Shown here: piece by piece, positions 1-8,646 of the stretch
Layout of the letters: every line of letters starts with the position of its first letter
Position numbering within the stretch: position 1 is the first letter of the stretch
Notes under the pieces: model-generated
Seen by the model: the letters and a program-made list of their open reading frames with translations, nothing else
Database searches by the model: none
What the model was told of the DNA's origin: nothing
NCBI RefSeq assembly: GCF_002205165.1
Contig: NZ_NIVS01000009.1
Location: 124,001-188,000, forward strand
Source: Stenotrophomonas maltophilia
GTDB taxonomy: Bacteria > Pseudomonadota > Gammaproteobacteria > Xanthomonadales > Xanthomonadaceae
Reading direction: 5' to 3'
DNA: 64,000 nucleotides
Program-made: the position numbers and the translations under genes

Positions 1-170
1 ACGAGTTCACCGACCGCACCAGCGTCAACAAGGTGCCGTTCCTGGGCGACGTGCCGTTCCTGGGCAATCTGTTCAAGAAGCGCGGCCGCAACAAGGACAA
101 GGCCGAACTGCTGGTGTTCGTGACTCCGAAGGTGCTGCGCGTGGCCAAGGCCAATCCGGCCGTCAACTGA
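1..170 (+). CDS. pilQ: PilQ secretin, C-terminal end (partial)
   Basis: The reading frame is open from the left edge (first full codon at base 3) to a TGA at 168-170, giving 55 residues. It contains VPFLGDVPFLGNLF followed by KAELLVFVTPKVL, the conserved end of the secretin domain that forms the outer-membrane channel. In the type IV pilus secretin PilQ this part lines the pore through which the pilus fibre exits. The other pilus genes at the right end of the window fit this call. Most of the protein lies outside the window, so PilQ rather than a type II secretin is inferred from this short tail and the lineage. Confidence 0.85.
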   Translation, partial: EFTDRTSVNKVPFLGDVPFLGNLFKKRGRNKDKAELLVFVTPKVLRVAKANPAVN

Positions 171-193
171 GCCGCATCATCACTGCACTGATG

Positions 194-218
194 AAAGGGC
201 CGCCACGTGCGGCCCTTT
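194..218 (+). terminator. terminator after pilQ
   Basis: AAAGGGCCGC and GCGGCCCTTT form a 10-bp perfect stem around a CACGT loop, 23 bases after the pilQ stop, followed by TCTGCGTT. The T-tail is poor but the stem is strong. Confidence 0.7.
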
Positions 219-300
219 CTGCGTTCAGCCAATCTTGATGTCGTAACCGGCGCTGTCCTGCCATCATGGCGATGGAACCTCTGCCCACCGTGGGGGTCAC

Positions 301-1332
301 ATGGATGCCATGAATCTGCCGCCCCCCATGCCCGATACCCCCACGCCCGCTCCGGTGGAGCACGACCGTCTGCACGCTGCCTTCCGCACGCTGCGCGACG
401 GCCTGTCGTCCGAGATCGTCGGCCAGAGCGCGCTCGTCGAGCGCCTGCTGACCGCCTTGCTGGCCGATGGCCATCTGCTGGTCGAAGGTGCCCCCGGCCT
501 GGCCAAGACCACCGCGATCCGTGCGCTGGCCGCCCGGCTGGATGCGGATTTTTCACGGGTGCAGTTCACCCCGGATCTGCTCCCGGCCGATCTGACCGGT
601 ACCGAGATCTGGCGCCCGCAGGAAGGCCGCTTCGAATTCGTACCCGGTCCGATCTTCCATCCGATCCTGCTGGCCGACGAAATCAACCGTGCCCCGGCGA
701 AGGTGCAGTCCGCGCTGCTGGAAGCGATGGGTGAGCGCCAGGTGACCGTGGGCCGCCATACCTATCCGTTGCCCTCGCTGTTCCTGGTGATGGCGACGCA
801 GAACCCGATCGAGCAGGAAGGCACCTTCCCGCTGCCCGAAGCCCAGCTGGACCGCTTCCTGATGCATGTGCGGATCGGCTATCCCGATTCGGAGGCAGAG
901 ACCGAGATCCTGCGCCTGGCCCGCGAACGCGCCCGCGAGGCGCTGTCCACACCGGCCGCCGCGCCGGCGCGCATGCCGTTGAGCGATGTGTTCGCCGCGC
1001 GCAAGGCGGTGCTGTCGCTGCACGTCGCCCCGGCACTGGAGCGCTACCTGATCGAGATCGTGCTGGCCTCGCGCGATGCCGCGCGCTACGACCCGGCCCT
1101 GGCCCGGCGCATCGCCTGGGGTGCCAGCCCGCGTGGCTCGATCGCGCTGGAGCGCTGCGCCCGTGCGCGCGCCTGGCTGGCCGGCCGTGACTTCGTCACC
1201 CCCGAAGACGTGCGCAACGTCGCGCCTGATGTGCTGCGCCACCGCGTGCTGCCCAGCTATGAAGCCACCGCCGAAGGGTGGGATGGCGAGCGTCTTGTCG
1301 CCGAGCTGCTGGCCCGCGTGCCGGCGCCCTGA
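301..1332 (+). CDS. MoxR-family AAA+ ATPase
   Basis: 343 residues. Walker A is GAPGLAKT at residues 63-70. A Walker B segment LLADEINRAP follows at about 120-130, then the MATQNPIEQEGTFPLPEAQLDRF block typical of MoxR proteins (AAA_3 core plus C-terminal lid). MoxR ATPases act as chaperone-like factors that mature or insert metal cofactors, usually together with the von Willebrand A proteins encoded beside them. It is the first gene of a six-gene operon; the DUF58 gene starts five bases after its stop. The ATG at 301 is preceded by GGGGG. A second ATG at 310 would give nearly the same protein. The client of this complex cannot be read from the sequence. Confidence 0.93.
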   Translation: MDAMNLPPPMPDTPTPAPVEHDRLHAAFRTLRDGLSSEIVGQSALVERLLTALLADGHLLVEGAPGLAKTTAIRALAARLDADFSRVQFTPDLLPADLTGTEIWRPQEGRFEFVPGPIFHPILLADEINRAPAKVQSALLEAMGERQVTVGRHTYPLPSLFLVMATQNPIEQEGTFPLPEAQLDRFLMHVRIGYPDSEAETEILRLARERAREALSTPAAAPARMPLSDVFAARKAVLSLHVAPALERYLIEIVLASRDAARYDPALARRIAWGASPRGSIALERCARARAWLAGRDFVTPEDVRNVAPDVLRHRVLPSYEATAEGWDGERLVAELLARVPAP

Positions 1333-1337
1333 GCGCG

Positions 1338-2261
1338 ATGGACATGCCCGTGCAGACCGCCACGCCACTCGAGGGCGATGGCCTGCGGCCGAGTCTGGCC
1401 GAGCTGGTGGCGCTGCGCCGCAGTGCGCATCGCGCACCGCCGGCACGCCGTGGCCGTCTCGGTCATGCCGGCAGTGCGCCATCGCCTGCGCGTGGGCGTG
1501 GCATGGAGTACGCCGAGTCCCGCGACTATGTACCGGGTGACGATGCGCGGCATATCGATTGGCGCGTCACCGCGCGCACCGGGCGGGCCCACACCAAACT
1601 GTTCCAGGCCGAGCGCGAGCGCTTGACCCTGCTGGTCGCCGATACCGATCCGGTGCTGTATTTCGGCACCCGGGTCCGCTTCAAATCCGTGCAGGCCGCG
1701 CGCGTCGGTGCGGTCGCGGCGTGGCTGGCGCAGCGCCAGGGCGATCGCCTGGCCGCGGTGCGTGGCAGCACCCAGGAGCCACCGATCGCCCCGGCCGGCG
1801 GCACCCGCGGGGTGTTGCGCGTCCTCGATGCCCTGACCCGGTGGTATGCCGAACCGCCTGCCGAAGATGCCGGCCTGGATCGCGCGCTGGAGCAGGCGGC
1901 CCGTCTGCTGCGCCCCGGTGCCCGCGTGGTGGTGCTGGCCGATCCGGCCCGCGCCGCCACCATCAGCAGTGCCCGCTGGGCCGCATTGGCCATGCACCAC
2001 GAGGTGGTGGTGATGCTGCTGGTCGATCCGCTGGAGCTGGCACCGCCGGCCGATGCATTGCCGTTTCTTTCGCAGGGCCGTCGCGTGCTGCTCGATCTGG
2101 GCAGTGCCTCGGTACGGGAACACTGGCGCGAACGCTTCGTCGCGCCCCTGGAAGCGCTGCAGACGGCGCTGGCCGCCCGCCGCATCCAGGTGCATGTGGT
2201 GGCCACCGACGACGCCAGCGACAGTTGGCTCAGTCCGCTGCCGACCGCGGTGGTGGCATGA
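1338..2261 (+). CDS. DUF58 domain protein
   Basis: 307 residues. The DUF58 signature YVPGDDARHIDWRVTAR lies at residues 64-80 and is followed by KLFQAERE and a vWA-like fold (LLVADTD at about 99). DUF58 proteins are the constant partners of MoxR ATPases and are thought to bridge the ATPase and the membrane vWA proteins. The start at 1338 was chosen over an upstream in-frame ATG at 1278, which lies inside moxR and adds an unconserved basic tail. The stop overlaps the next start as ATGA. The function is inferred from the operon, not from a known reaction. Confidence 0.9.
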   Translation: MDMPVQTATPLEGDGLRPSLAELVALRRSAHRAPPARRGRLGHAGSAPSPARGRGMEYAESRDYVPGDDARHIDWRVTARTGRAHTKLFQAERERLTLLVADTDPVLYFGTRVRFKSVQAARVGAVAAWLAQRQGDRLAAVRGSTQEPPIAPAGGTRGVLRVLDALTRWYAEPPAEDAGLDRALEQAARLLRPGARVVVLADPARAATISSARWAALAMHHEVVVMLLVDPLELAPPADALPFLSQGRRVLLDLGSASVREHWRERFVAPLEALQTALAARRIQVHVVATDDASDSWLSPLPTAVVA

Positions 2262-2719
2262 GCGCCGCTGCCTCGCTGCCGCTGCGCGATGTGCAGCTGC
2301 CGCCGTCACCGCCGTGGTGGCCCCCCGCGCCAGGCTGGTGGCTGGTGTTCGCCGTGATCGTGCTGGTGGTCGCGGCGATCTGGGTCTGGCAATGGCGCCG
2401 GCGGCGTGCACGCCAGCGCTGGCTGGACCTGTTCGACGCACAGGTCGCCCAGGCCGGCTCGCCGGTGCTGGAGGTGGCGGCGATCGCCGAGCTGCTGCGC
2501 CGCGCGGCACGTCAGTACCGGCCCGGTGCCGAGCGTCTGCAGGGCAGCGAGTGGCTCGCCTTCCTGGATGAGAAGAACAGCCGCGCTTTTTCCGAGGGCG
2601 ACGGCGCGCTGCTGCTCGACGGCGGCTATCGGCCGAATGTGGATGCCGAGGCGGTGCAGCGGCTGCGCGTGCTCGCCCGCCGCCGCTATCTGTCGCTGCT
2701 GACGGAGCGGCGCCGATGA
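2258..2719 (+). CDS. DUF4381 membrane protein
   Basis: 153 residues. A Pro/Trp-rich N-terminus (PPSPPWWPPAPGWW) leads into one membrane helix at about residues 27-45, then an RRRRARQRW stop-transfer cluster and a soluble helical C-terminus. This layout matches DUF4381, a small anchor protein found between DUF58 and BatA in MoxR operons. It overlaps both neighbours by four bases (ATGA at 2258 and at 2716), so translation is probably coupled along the operon. Confidence 0.85.
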   Translation: MSAAASLPLRDVQLPPSPPWWPPAPGWWLVFAVIVLVVAAIWVWQWRRRRARQRWLDLFDAQVAQAGSPVLEVAAIAELLRRAARQYRPGAERLQGSEWLAFLDEKNSRAFSEGDGALLLDGGYRPNVDAEAVQRLRVLARRRYLSLLTERRR

Positions 2720-3723
2720 TCGCGATGACCTTGCCCACCTGGTTGAACTGGGTGGACAGCCTGGCGTGGCCGTGGATGCTGTGGGCGCTGCCGTTACCGA
2801 TCCTGATGCGCTGGTGGCCCTCGCGGCCCGGCGCCGGTGCCGCGTTGCGGGTGCCGTATGCCGCCGATCAGCTGCAGTCGCTCGGCGCCGCCGCGGGCGG
2901 TGCCGGGCCACGGCTGGGGCGCGCGCTGCTCTGGTTGGCCTGGGCCTGCCTGTGCGTGGCCGCCGCGCGGCCGCAGCAGCTGGGTGAAGCGGTGACGCCG
3001 CCCCAGCAGGGCCGGCAGATGATGCTGGCGGTGGACGTCTCCGGCAGCATGAGCGAGGCGGACATGATGCTCGGCAACCAGGTGGTCGAGCGGCTGACCG
3101 CAGCCAAGGCCGTGCTCGCCGACTTCCTCGACCGCCGCGTCGGCGACCGCGTCGGCCTGCTGATCTTCGGCGAGCGCGCCTACACGCTGACGCCCTTGAC
3201 CGCCGACCTCACCAGCGTGCGCGATCAGCTGCGCGACAGCGTGGTCGGCCTGGCCGGGCGCGAGACCGCCATCGGCGATGCGATCGCGCTGGCGGTCAAG
3301 CGCCTGCGCGAACAGCCGGAAGGACAGCGCGTGCTGATCCTGCTCACCGACGGTGTCAGCAATGCCGGTGTGCTTGAACCGCTGCGCGCGGCCGAGCTGG
3401 CCCAGGCCGAAGGCGTGCGCGTCTATACCGTGGCCTTTGGCGGCGATGGCGGCATTAGTCTGTTCGGCGTGCAGATCGCGCCCGGCGAAGACCCGGTCGA
3501 CGAAGCCACCTTGAACAGGATTGCCGAGCTCACCGGCGGGCGCTCGTTCCGCGCGCGCAATACCGATGAGCTGGCCGGCATCTATGCCGAGCTGGAACGG
3601 CTGGAGCCGGTCACGTCGGCCGGGCCGGCGGTACGGCCGCGGATCGAGCGGTACGCGCCGCCGCTGGCACTGGCATTGCTGCTGGCCGGTTTGGCGTGGT
3701 TGTTGCCGAGGCGCTGGACATGA
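2716..3723 (+). CDS. BatA-like von Willebrand factor A protein
   Basis: 335 residues with membrane helices near residues 18-33 and 68-84 and another at the C-terminus (about 316-330), flanking a vWA domain. A complete MIDAS is present: DVSGSMS at 107-113, then TPLT and LLTDGVS. The domain is therefore expected to bind a divalent metal ion and a protein partner. In BatA proteins the domain faces the periplasm. The next gene starts inside this one (ATGA). Together with the following gene it forms the usual BatA/BatB pair. Confidence 0.9.
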   Translation: MIAMTLPTWLNWVDSLAWPWMLWALPLPILMRWWPSRPGAGAALRVPYAADQLQSLGAAAGGAGPRLGRALLWLAWACLCVAAARPQQLGEAVTPPQQGRQMMLAVDVSGSMSEADMMLGNQVVERLTAAKAVLADFLDRRVGDRVGLLIFGERAYTLTPLTADLTSVRDQLRDSVVGLAGRETAIGDAIALAVKRLREQPEGQRVLILLTDGVSNAGVLEPLRAAELAQAEGVRVYTVAFGGDGGISLFGVQIAPGEDPVDEATLNRIAELTGGRSFRARNTDELAGIYAELERLEPVTSAGPAVRPRIERYAPPLALALLLAGLAWLLPRRWT

Positions 3724-5378
3724 GCATGAGCTGGAACGCCCTGCATTTCGTCCGCCCCGATGCGTTGTGGGCGCTGCTCGCGCTGCCGCTGCTGGTGGCG
3801 GTCTGGTGGCTGCGGCGGCGCCGGGCCAATGTCTGGCGCCAGACGGTGGATGCGCATCTGCTGCGCCATCTGCTGGTCGGCCGCGACCGCCGCGCATGGG
3901 GTGGCTTGATCCTGCTGCTGCTCGGCACGGCGATCGCCATCGTGGCGTTGGCCGGTCCCTCGTGGCGGCAGGTCGCCCAGCCGCTGTGGCAGACGCCCTC
4001 GCCACTGGTGGTCGCGCTGGATCTCTCGTCGCGGGTCACCGCTACCGATCTGCCCCCTTCGCGCCTGCTGCAGGCGCGCGCCAAGCTGGCCACCCTGCTG
4101 CGCGAGCGCCAAGGTGGCGAAGTCGCGTTGCTGGTGTATGCCGATGATGCCTACACGGTCGCCCCGCTGACCGACGACATGGCCAATGTCGCGCTGTACC
4201 TGGATGCACTGGCACCGGACGTGATGCCACGCGATGGCCAGCGCGCCGACCGCGCACTGGAGACGGCGGTGAAGCTGCTGCAGCAATCCGGCGCACGCGG
4301 CGGCGACATTCTGCTGTTGACCGACCGCGCCGATGCCGATGCCGAGCAGGCGGCCGCCTCGGCACGCGCGCAGGGCTTCGTGGTCTCCGTGCTCGGGCTG
4401 GGTACGCCGCAGGGCGCGGCCTATCGCAATGGCGAAGGCCAGATCGTGCCGGCGCGGCTGGAAGAGGACACGTTGCGGGGTGTCGCCAATCGTGGCGGCG
4501 GCCGCTATGCGCGTATCGCCTCCGATGACACGGACCTGGCCGCGCTGGACGTGTTGACCCCGCGGGTCAGTGCCGATGACAGCCGCGAAGGGCAGGGCCG
4601 CACGTGGCGCGATGAAGGGTTCTGGCTGCTGCCGCCGCTGATGCTGCTGGCCCTGTTCGCCTTCCGCCGGCGCGGCGACCAGGTCGATCAGCAGCGCCTG
4701 TCCACCGGCGTGGATGCGTACCACAAGGGCGACTTCAAGGGCGCGCAGCAGCAGTTCGAGGGCATCGATACCGATGCCGGCTGGTACAACCTCGGCAACG
4801 CGTTGGCGCGGCAGGGGCAATACGATGCCGCCATCGAGGCCTACGACCGTGCGCTGAAGAAGCATCCGGGCATGGCGGATGCGGTGGCCAACCGCGCCGC
4901 AGTCGATGCCGCCCGCAAGCGCAGGCCGCCACAGAACAACGATCAGAACAACGATCCGAAGGACGGCAGGAATCCGCCGCCTGAGAAACCTGATCCGGGC
5001 AAGAAGCCGGGCCAGGGCCAGAATGGCGACGCGTCGCCGCCGCAGGACAAGGGCGAACAGCGCCAGTCGCCACCCCCCGCCTCCGGTGAGCCGAAAGATG
5101 GCCCATCCCAGGGCAGCACGTCGCCGCAGGCCGCCGACAGCCAGGCGCAGGCCGAGGCCGACGCGGCCCAGCGCGAGCGCATGCAGCAGGCGATGCAGCG
5201 CCAGGGGAGGAACGACGGCAACGACAAGGCCCAGGGCCAGGTCAGCGGCACCCCGCAGCAGCGCGAGCAGCAGCAGGCGGTGGAGGCATGGATGCGGCGG
5301 GTGCCGGATGATCCGGGCAGCCTGTTGCGGGCCAAGTTCCAGCTGGAAAACGAACGCAGGAAACGGGAAGGGCGATGA
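3720..5378 (+). CDS. BatB-BatC fusion: vWA domain plus TPR
   Basis: 552 residues. Two N-terminal helices (about 14-31 and 62-79) precede a vWA domain, then a helix near 302-316, a TPR segment at about 335-400 (YNLGNALARQGQYDAAIEAYDRALKKHP) and a long low-complexity Gln/Pro/Gly/Asp tail to about residue 510. The protein therefore joins the roles of BatB and BatC. The MIDAS is imperfect: the first motif reads D101-L-S-S-R105, with Arg where the last Ser is expected, although the Thr of PLTDD and the Asp of LLTDR are kept. Metal binding may be weakened. The start at 3720 overlaps the batA stop; an upstream ATG at 3696 lies inside batA. Confidence 0.9.
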   Translation: MSMSWNALHFVRPDALWALLALPLLVAVWWLRRRRANVWRQTVDAHLLRHLLVGRDRRAWGGLILLLLGTAIAIVALAGPSWRQVAQPLWQTPSPLVVALDLSSRVTATDLPPSRLLQARAKLATLLRERQGGEVALLVYADDAYTVAPLTDDMANVALYLDALAPDVMPRDGQRADRALETAVKLLQQSGARGGDILLLTDRADADAEQAAASARAQGFVVSVLGLGTPQGAAYRNGEGQIVPARLEEDTLRGVANRGGGRYARIASDDTDLAALDVLTPRVSADDSREGQGRTWRDEGFWLLPPLMLLALFAFRRRGDQVDQQRLSTGVDAYHKGDFKGAQQQFEGIDTDAGWYNLGNALARQGQYDAAIEAYDRALKKHPGMADAVANRAAVDAARKRRPPQNNDQNNDPKDGRNPPPEKPDPGKKPGQGQNGDASPPQDKGEQRQSPPPASGEPKDGPSQGSTSPQAADSQAQAEADAAQRERMQQAMQRQGRNDGNDKAQGQVSGTPQQREQQQAVEAWMRRVPDDPGSLLRAKFQLENERRKREGR

Positions 5379-7078
5379 CACATTCCACGATACAGCGCTG
5401 GTTGCGCGCCGGGCTCGCCCTGCTGCTGTGCGCGAGCATGACCGCGCACGCGCAGACCCGCGCGTGGCTTGATCGCGAACAGATCACCGACAGCGACACC
5501 GTCACCCTCAACATCGAATCCGATGCGGGCGGCGGTGCGCCGGACTATGGCCCGCTGCGGAGCGACTTCGATCTCAGCAGCCAGACCAGCAGCCGCCAGG
5601 TGCAGTGGAGCAATGGCGCGATGACCTCGCGTGCGCTGTATGCGGTGGCGCTCAGCCCGAAGCGGACCGGCACCCTGCAGATTCCCGCCCTGCAGGTGGG
5701 CGGCAGCCGTACCCAGCCCCTGACCCTGCAGGTCGGCGCCAGCAGTGCGTCCGCTCCCGCGGCGGCCAATGGCACTGCCGCGGCCTTCCTCGAAACCGAG
5801 GTCGACGATCCCACACCATACGTGCAGCAGAGCGTCGGTGTGGTGGTGCGCCTGTTCTACGCCGCGCAACTGCTCAGTGGCGAACTGGTGCTGGACACAC
5901 CGGCCGGTGCCTCGCTGCAGCGGGTGGGCGAAGACCGCACGCTGGTGCGCGAGGTCAACGGCCGCCGCTACAACGTGGTGGAACGGCGCTTCCTGTTGAT
6001 CCCCGAGCGCAGCGGGGCGCTGGTGCTGCCGGCTGCCCAGTTCAACGGGCGCAGCGCCGGCGGTTTCTTCAATGACATGTTCGGCGGCGATGGCCGCCTG
6101 CGCGCCGCCTCGGCCGAGCGCACGCTGCAGGTCCAGGCGCAGCCCGCCTCTGCGCCGCAACCGTGGCTGCCGCTGCACGGGCTGCGCCTGCGCTACACCG
6201 CCGCGCCCACCACCGGGCGTGCGGGTGAAGCGGCCACCATCGTGGTCGAGGCCGTGGCCGAAGGCGCCACCAAGGCGCAGTTCCCGGAGTTGCCGGTGCC
6301 CGATGTCGGGCCGGGTGCACAGGTCTTCGCCGAGCCGCCGCAGTTCGATGAAACCTTCAACGGCAGCACCCCGCAGCTCAAGGCGACCCGGCGCTTTGCG
6401 ATCGTGCCGCGCCAGCCCGGCTCGCTGACGGTGCCGGGGCTGCGCATGGCGTGGTGGGATGTGGCCGCCGGCCAGCCGCGCAACGCCAGCCTGCCGGACC
6501 TGCAGCTGGACATCGCTGCCGGCGTGGGCGGCAATGCCGCACCGCCCCTGCCGGTGGACACCACATCTGCCCTGCCGGGCGAACCGGCTGCTGCCTCCAC
6601 CGATCTGCAACTGGCGCCGGCGCAGGGCGCGCCACGGCCGTGGGGCTGGATCGCGCTGTCCGCCGGCCTGGCCGTGCTGTGGCTGCTGACCCTGGTCTGG
6701 GGCTGGCGCCGACGCGGTCGTCCAGTGCTCGCGCGGAGCGCCCCCGGCGTGGTGCCGGCTGCTTCGACGGCAAGTGCCTACACCCGTGCCGACCTGCGCC
6801 GGGCCATGGATGCCGGCGGCATTGACGAGATCATCGCGGTACTGGCCGGGATGGGCGGGGTGCAGACCCTGGAGCAGGTGCTGGAGCGCCTCGACGACGC
6901 GCAGCAGCGCGCGGCGTTGGTGCAGATGCAGCAGGTCCGCTGGGGCGGGCAGGGCGGCGATGTCGGCCAGGCACGGCAGGAGCTGCGGCGTGCCTTCCAT
7001 GACGGACCACACTGGCGGGCCCCGGCGGCCCCGCAGAACAATGGCCTGGCGCCGTTGTACCCATCTGCGCATTCATAA
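5375..7078 (+). CDS. BatD-like protein
   Basis: 567 residues. A signal peptide (basic RWLR then a Leu/Ala core) is likely cleaved after AHA at about residue 26. Beta-rich Ig-like repeats follow, then a single membrane helix at about 425-445 (GWIALSAGLAVLWLLTLVWGW) and a cytoplasmic helical tail. This is the layout of BatD, often annotated as an aerotolerance protein, with most of its mass in the periplasm. It is the last gene of the operon and overlaps the BatB-TPR gene by ATGA. The aerotolerance role comes from Bacteroides and should not be assumed here. Confidence 0.87.
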   Translation: MTHSTIQRWLRAGLALLLCASMTAHAQTRAWLDREQITDSDTVTLNIESDAGGGAPDYGPLRSDFDLSSQTSSRQVQWSNGAMTSRALYAVALSPKRTGTLQIPALQVGGSRTQPLTLQVGASSASAPAAANGTAAAFLETEVDDPTPYVQQSVGVVVRLFYAAQLLSGELVLDTPAGASLQRVGEDRTLVREVNGRRYNVVERRFLLIPERSGALVLPAAQFNGRSAGGFFNDMFGGDGRLRAASAERTLQVQAQPASAPQPWLPLHGLRLRYTAAPTTGRAGEAATIVVEAVAEGATKAQFPELPVPDVGPGAQVFAEPPQFDETFNGSTPQLKATRRFAIVPRQPGSLTVPGLRMAWWDVAAGQPRNASLPDLQLDIAAGVGGNAAPPLPVDTTSALPGEPAAASTDLQLAPAQGAPRPWGWIALSAGLAVLWLLTLVWGWRRRGRPVLARSAPGVVPAASTASAYTRADLRRAMDAGGIDEIIAVLAGMGGVQTLEQVLERLDDAQQRAALVQMQQVRWGGQGGDVGQARQELRRAFHDGPHWRAPAAPQNNGLAPLYPSAHS

Positions 7079-7145
7079 AAAGGCGTGTCGGTCCGAGCGG
7101 CCGCCTTTGCTAAGCTGATTTCATTTTTTCGAGGAACGCCGCTCC

Positions 7146-8495
7146 ATGACTGAGGCCGCAACGACCCGGCAGAAACTGCCTTTGCACTGGAAAATGGGCA
7201 TTGGCTTCATCATCGGCCTGGTCCTGGGGCTGACCGTCCATGCCCTCGGCGGCAGCATCGACGGCCTGCATACCGGCGCCAAGTGGGTGATGGATTACGT
7301 CACCACTCCGGCCTCGGGCCTGTTCCTCAATCTGATCTTCATGCTGATCGTGCCGCTGATCTTCTCGGCGCTGATCATGGGTGTGTCGGAAATGGGCGAC
7401 ATCCGCGCCCTCGGCCGCATCGGCTGGAAGACGCTGGCCTACACCATCCTGCTTTCCGGCATCGCCGTGGGCATCGGCCTGGTGCTGGTCAACGTGCTCA
7501 AGCCCGGCGCGGGCGTGGACCCGGTCGTGGCCGCGCAGATGCTCACCGAGAACGCCGAGCGCAGCAAGGAAATCGTCGCCGGTATCCATGGCACGCCCAA
7601 GGGCATGGACATGCTGCTGTCGATCGTGCCGAGCAACGTGGTCGAGGCCGCGTCGAGCAACGGTGCGATCCTCTCGCTGATGTTCTTCGCGCTGATGTTC
7701 GGCATCGGCATGGTGCTGACCGACGAAGCGAAGGTCGCGCCGCTGCGTCGGGCCATCGAAGGCATCTTCGAAATCTCGATGACCCTGATCAACCTGGTCA
7801 TCCGCCTGGCCCCGTACGCGGTGGCCTGCTTCATGTTCAACCTGGCCGCGTTGTTCGGTTTCGAGCTGATCATCCGCCTGGGCGCCTACGTGGGCGTGGT
7901 GGTGCTGGCGCTGGGCCTGCACATGGTGGTGACCTACGGCGTGGCCGTGTGGCTCTCCGGCCGTTCGCCGCTGGCGTTCTTCCGCGATACCCAGGAGGCC
8001 ACGGTGATGGCCTTCTCGACCGCCTCCAGCAACGCCACCCTGCCGACCGCGCTGCGCGTGGCCGATCAGATGGGCCTGCCGCAGAAGGTCTCGCGCTTCG
8101 TGCTGACCGTGGGCGCCACCGCCAACCAGAACGGCACCGCGCTGTTCGAGGGCGTGACGGTGATCTTCCTGGCACAGTTCTTCGGCGTGGACCTGAGCAT
8201 CGGCCAGCAGTTCATGGTGATGGCGGTCTGCATCCTGGGCGGCATCGGCACGGCCGGCGTGCCCTCGGGCTCGCTGCCGGTGGTGGCGATGATCTGCGCC
8301 ATGGTCGGCGTGAACCCGCTGGGCATCGGCCTGATCCTGGGCGTGAACCACTTCCTGGACATGTGCCGTACCGCGCTGAACGTCACCGGCGATCTGGCCC
8401 TGACCACCCTGGTGGCCAAGGGCGAGGTGGACGATGGCCCGGCAGTGGCCGCGGTGGCCCCGGCCCCGGCGCCTGCTCCGGCCCCGCGCGACTGA
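7146..8495 (+). CDS. dicarboxylate/amino acid:cation symporter (DAACS family)
   Basis: 449 residues, close to the family norm, with eight or more hydrophobic segments. The hairpin and helix motifs [26 protein letters not shown] and [10 protein letters not shown] are those of sodium- or proton-coupled glutamate/aspartate and C4-dicarboxylate carriers (GltP/DctA). The substrate cannot be settled by eye. GAGGAA at 7131-7136 is a good ribosome-binding site for the ATG at 7146. The protein ends in an Ala/Pro repeat tail (about 20 residues) that looks disordered. It is monocistronic, with a hairpin after the stop. Confidence 0.92.
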   Translation: MTEAATTRQKLPLHWKMGIGFIIGLVLGLTVHALGGSIDGLHTGAKWVMDYVTTPASGLFLNLIFMLIVPLIFSALIMGVSEMGDIRALGRIGWKTLAYTILLSGIAVGIGLVLVNVLKPGAGVDPVVAAQMLTENAERSKEIVAGIHGTPKGMDMLLSIVPSNVVEAASSNGAILSLMFFALMFGIGMVLTDEAKVAPLRRAIEGIFEISMTLINLVIRLAPYAVACFMFNLAALFGFELIIRLGAYVGVVVLALGLHMVVTYGVAVWLSGRSPLAFFRDTQEATVMAFSTASSNATLPTALRVADQMGLPQKVSRFVLTVGATANQNGTALFEGVTVIFLAQFFGVDLSIGQQFMVMAVCILGGIGTAGVPSGSLPVVAMICAMVGVNPLGIGLILGVNHFLDMCRTALNVTGDLALTTLVAKGEVDDGPAVAAVAPAPAPAPAPRD

Positions 8496-8519
8496 GCCTG
8501 CGCAGCCCTGCTGGTTCCC

Positions 8520-8544
8520 GACGCCCCGCCTTGTGCGGGGCGTC
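8520..8544 (+). terminator. hairpin after the DAACS symporter gene
   Basis: GACGCCCCGC and GCGGGGCGTC form a perfect 10-bp stem with a five-base loop, 25 bases after the stop. The following TCGTCGTT is only weakly T-rich. Confidence 0.6.
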
Positions 8545-8572
8545 GTCGTTAAGGGCCTGGCCTGTCTCCGGC

Positions 8573-8601
8573 CTGACCCCGCCGATCACCTGTGGGACAA
8601 T
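8573..8601 (+). promoter_or_regulatory. candidate sigma-70 promoter of tkt
   Basis: CTGACC (8573-8578) and GACAAT (8596-8601) are spaced by 17 bases and lie 46 bases before the tkt start. Each box has four or more consensus positions. No operator is visible. Confidence 0.4.
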
Positions 8602-8646
8602 GGGCTGCCCGCAGCTCCGCGGGAGCCTCCCGACTCCGACAGAACC

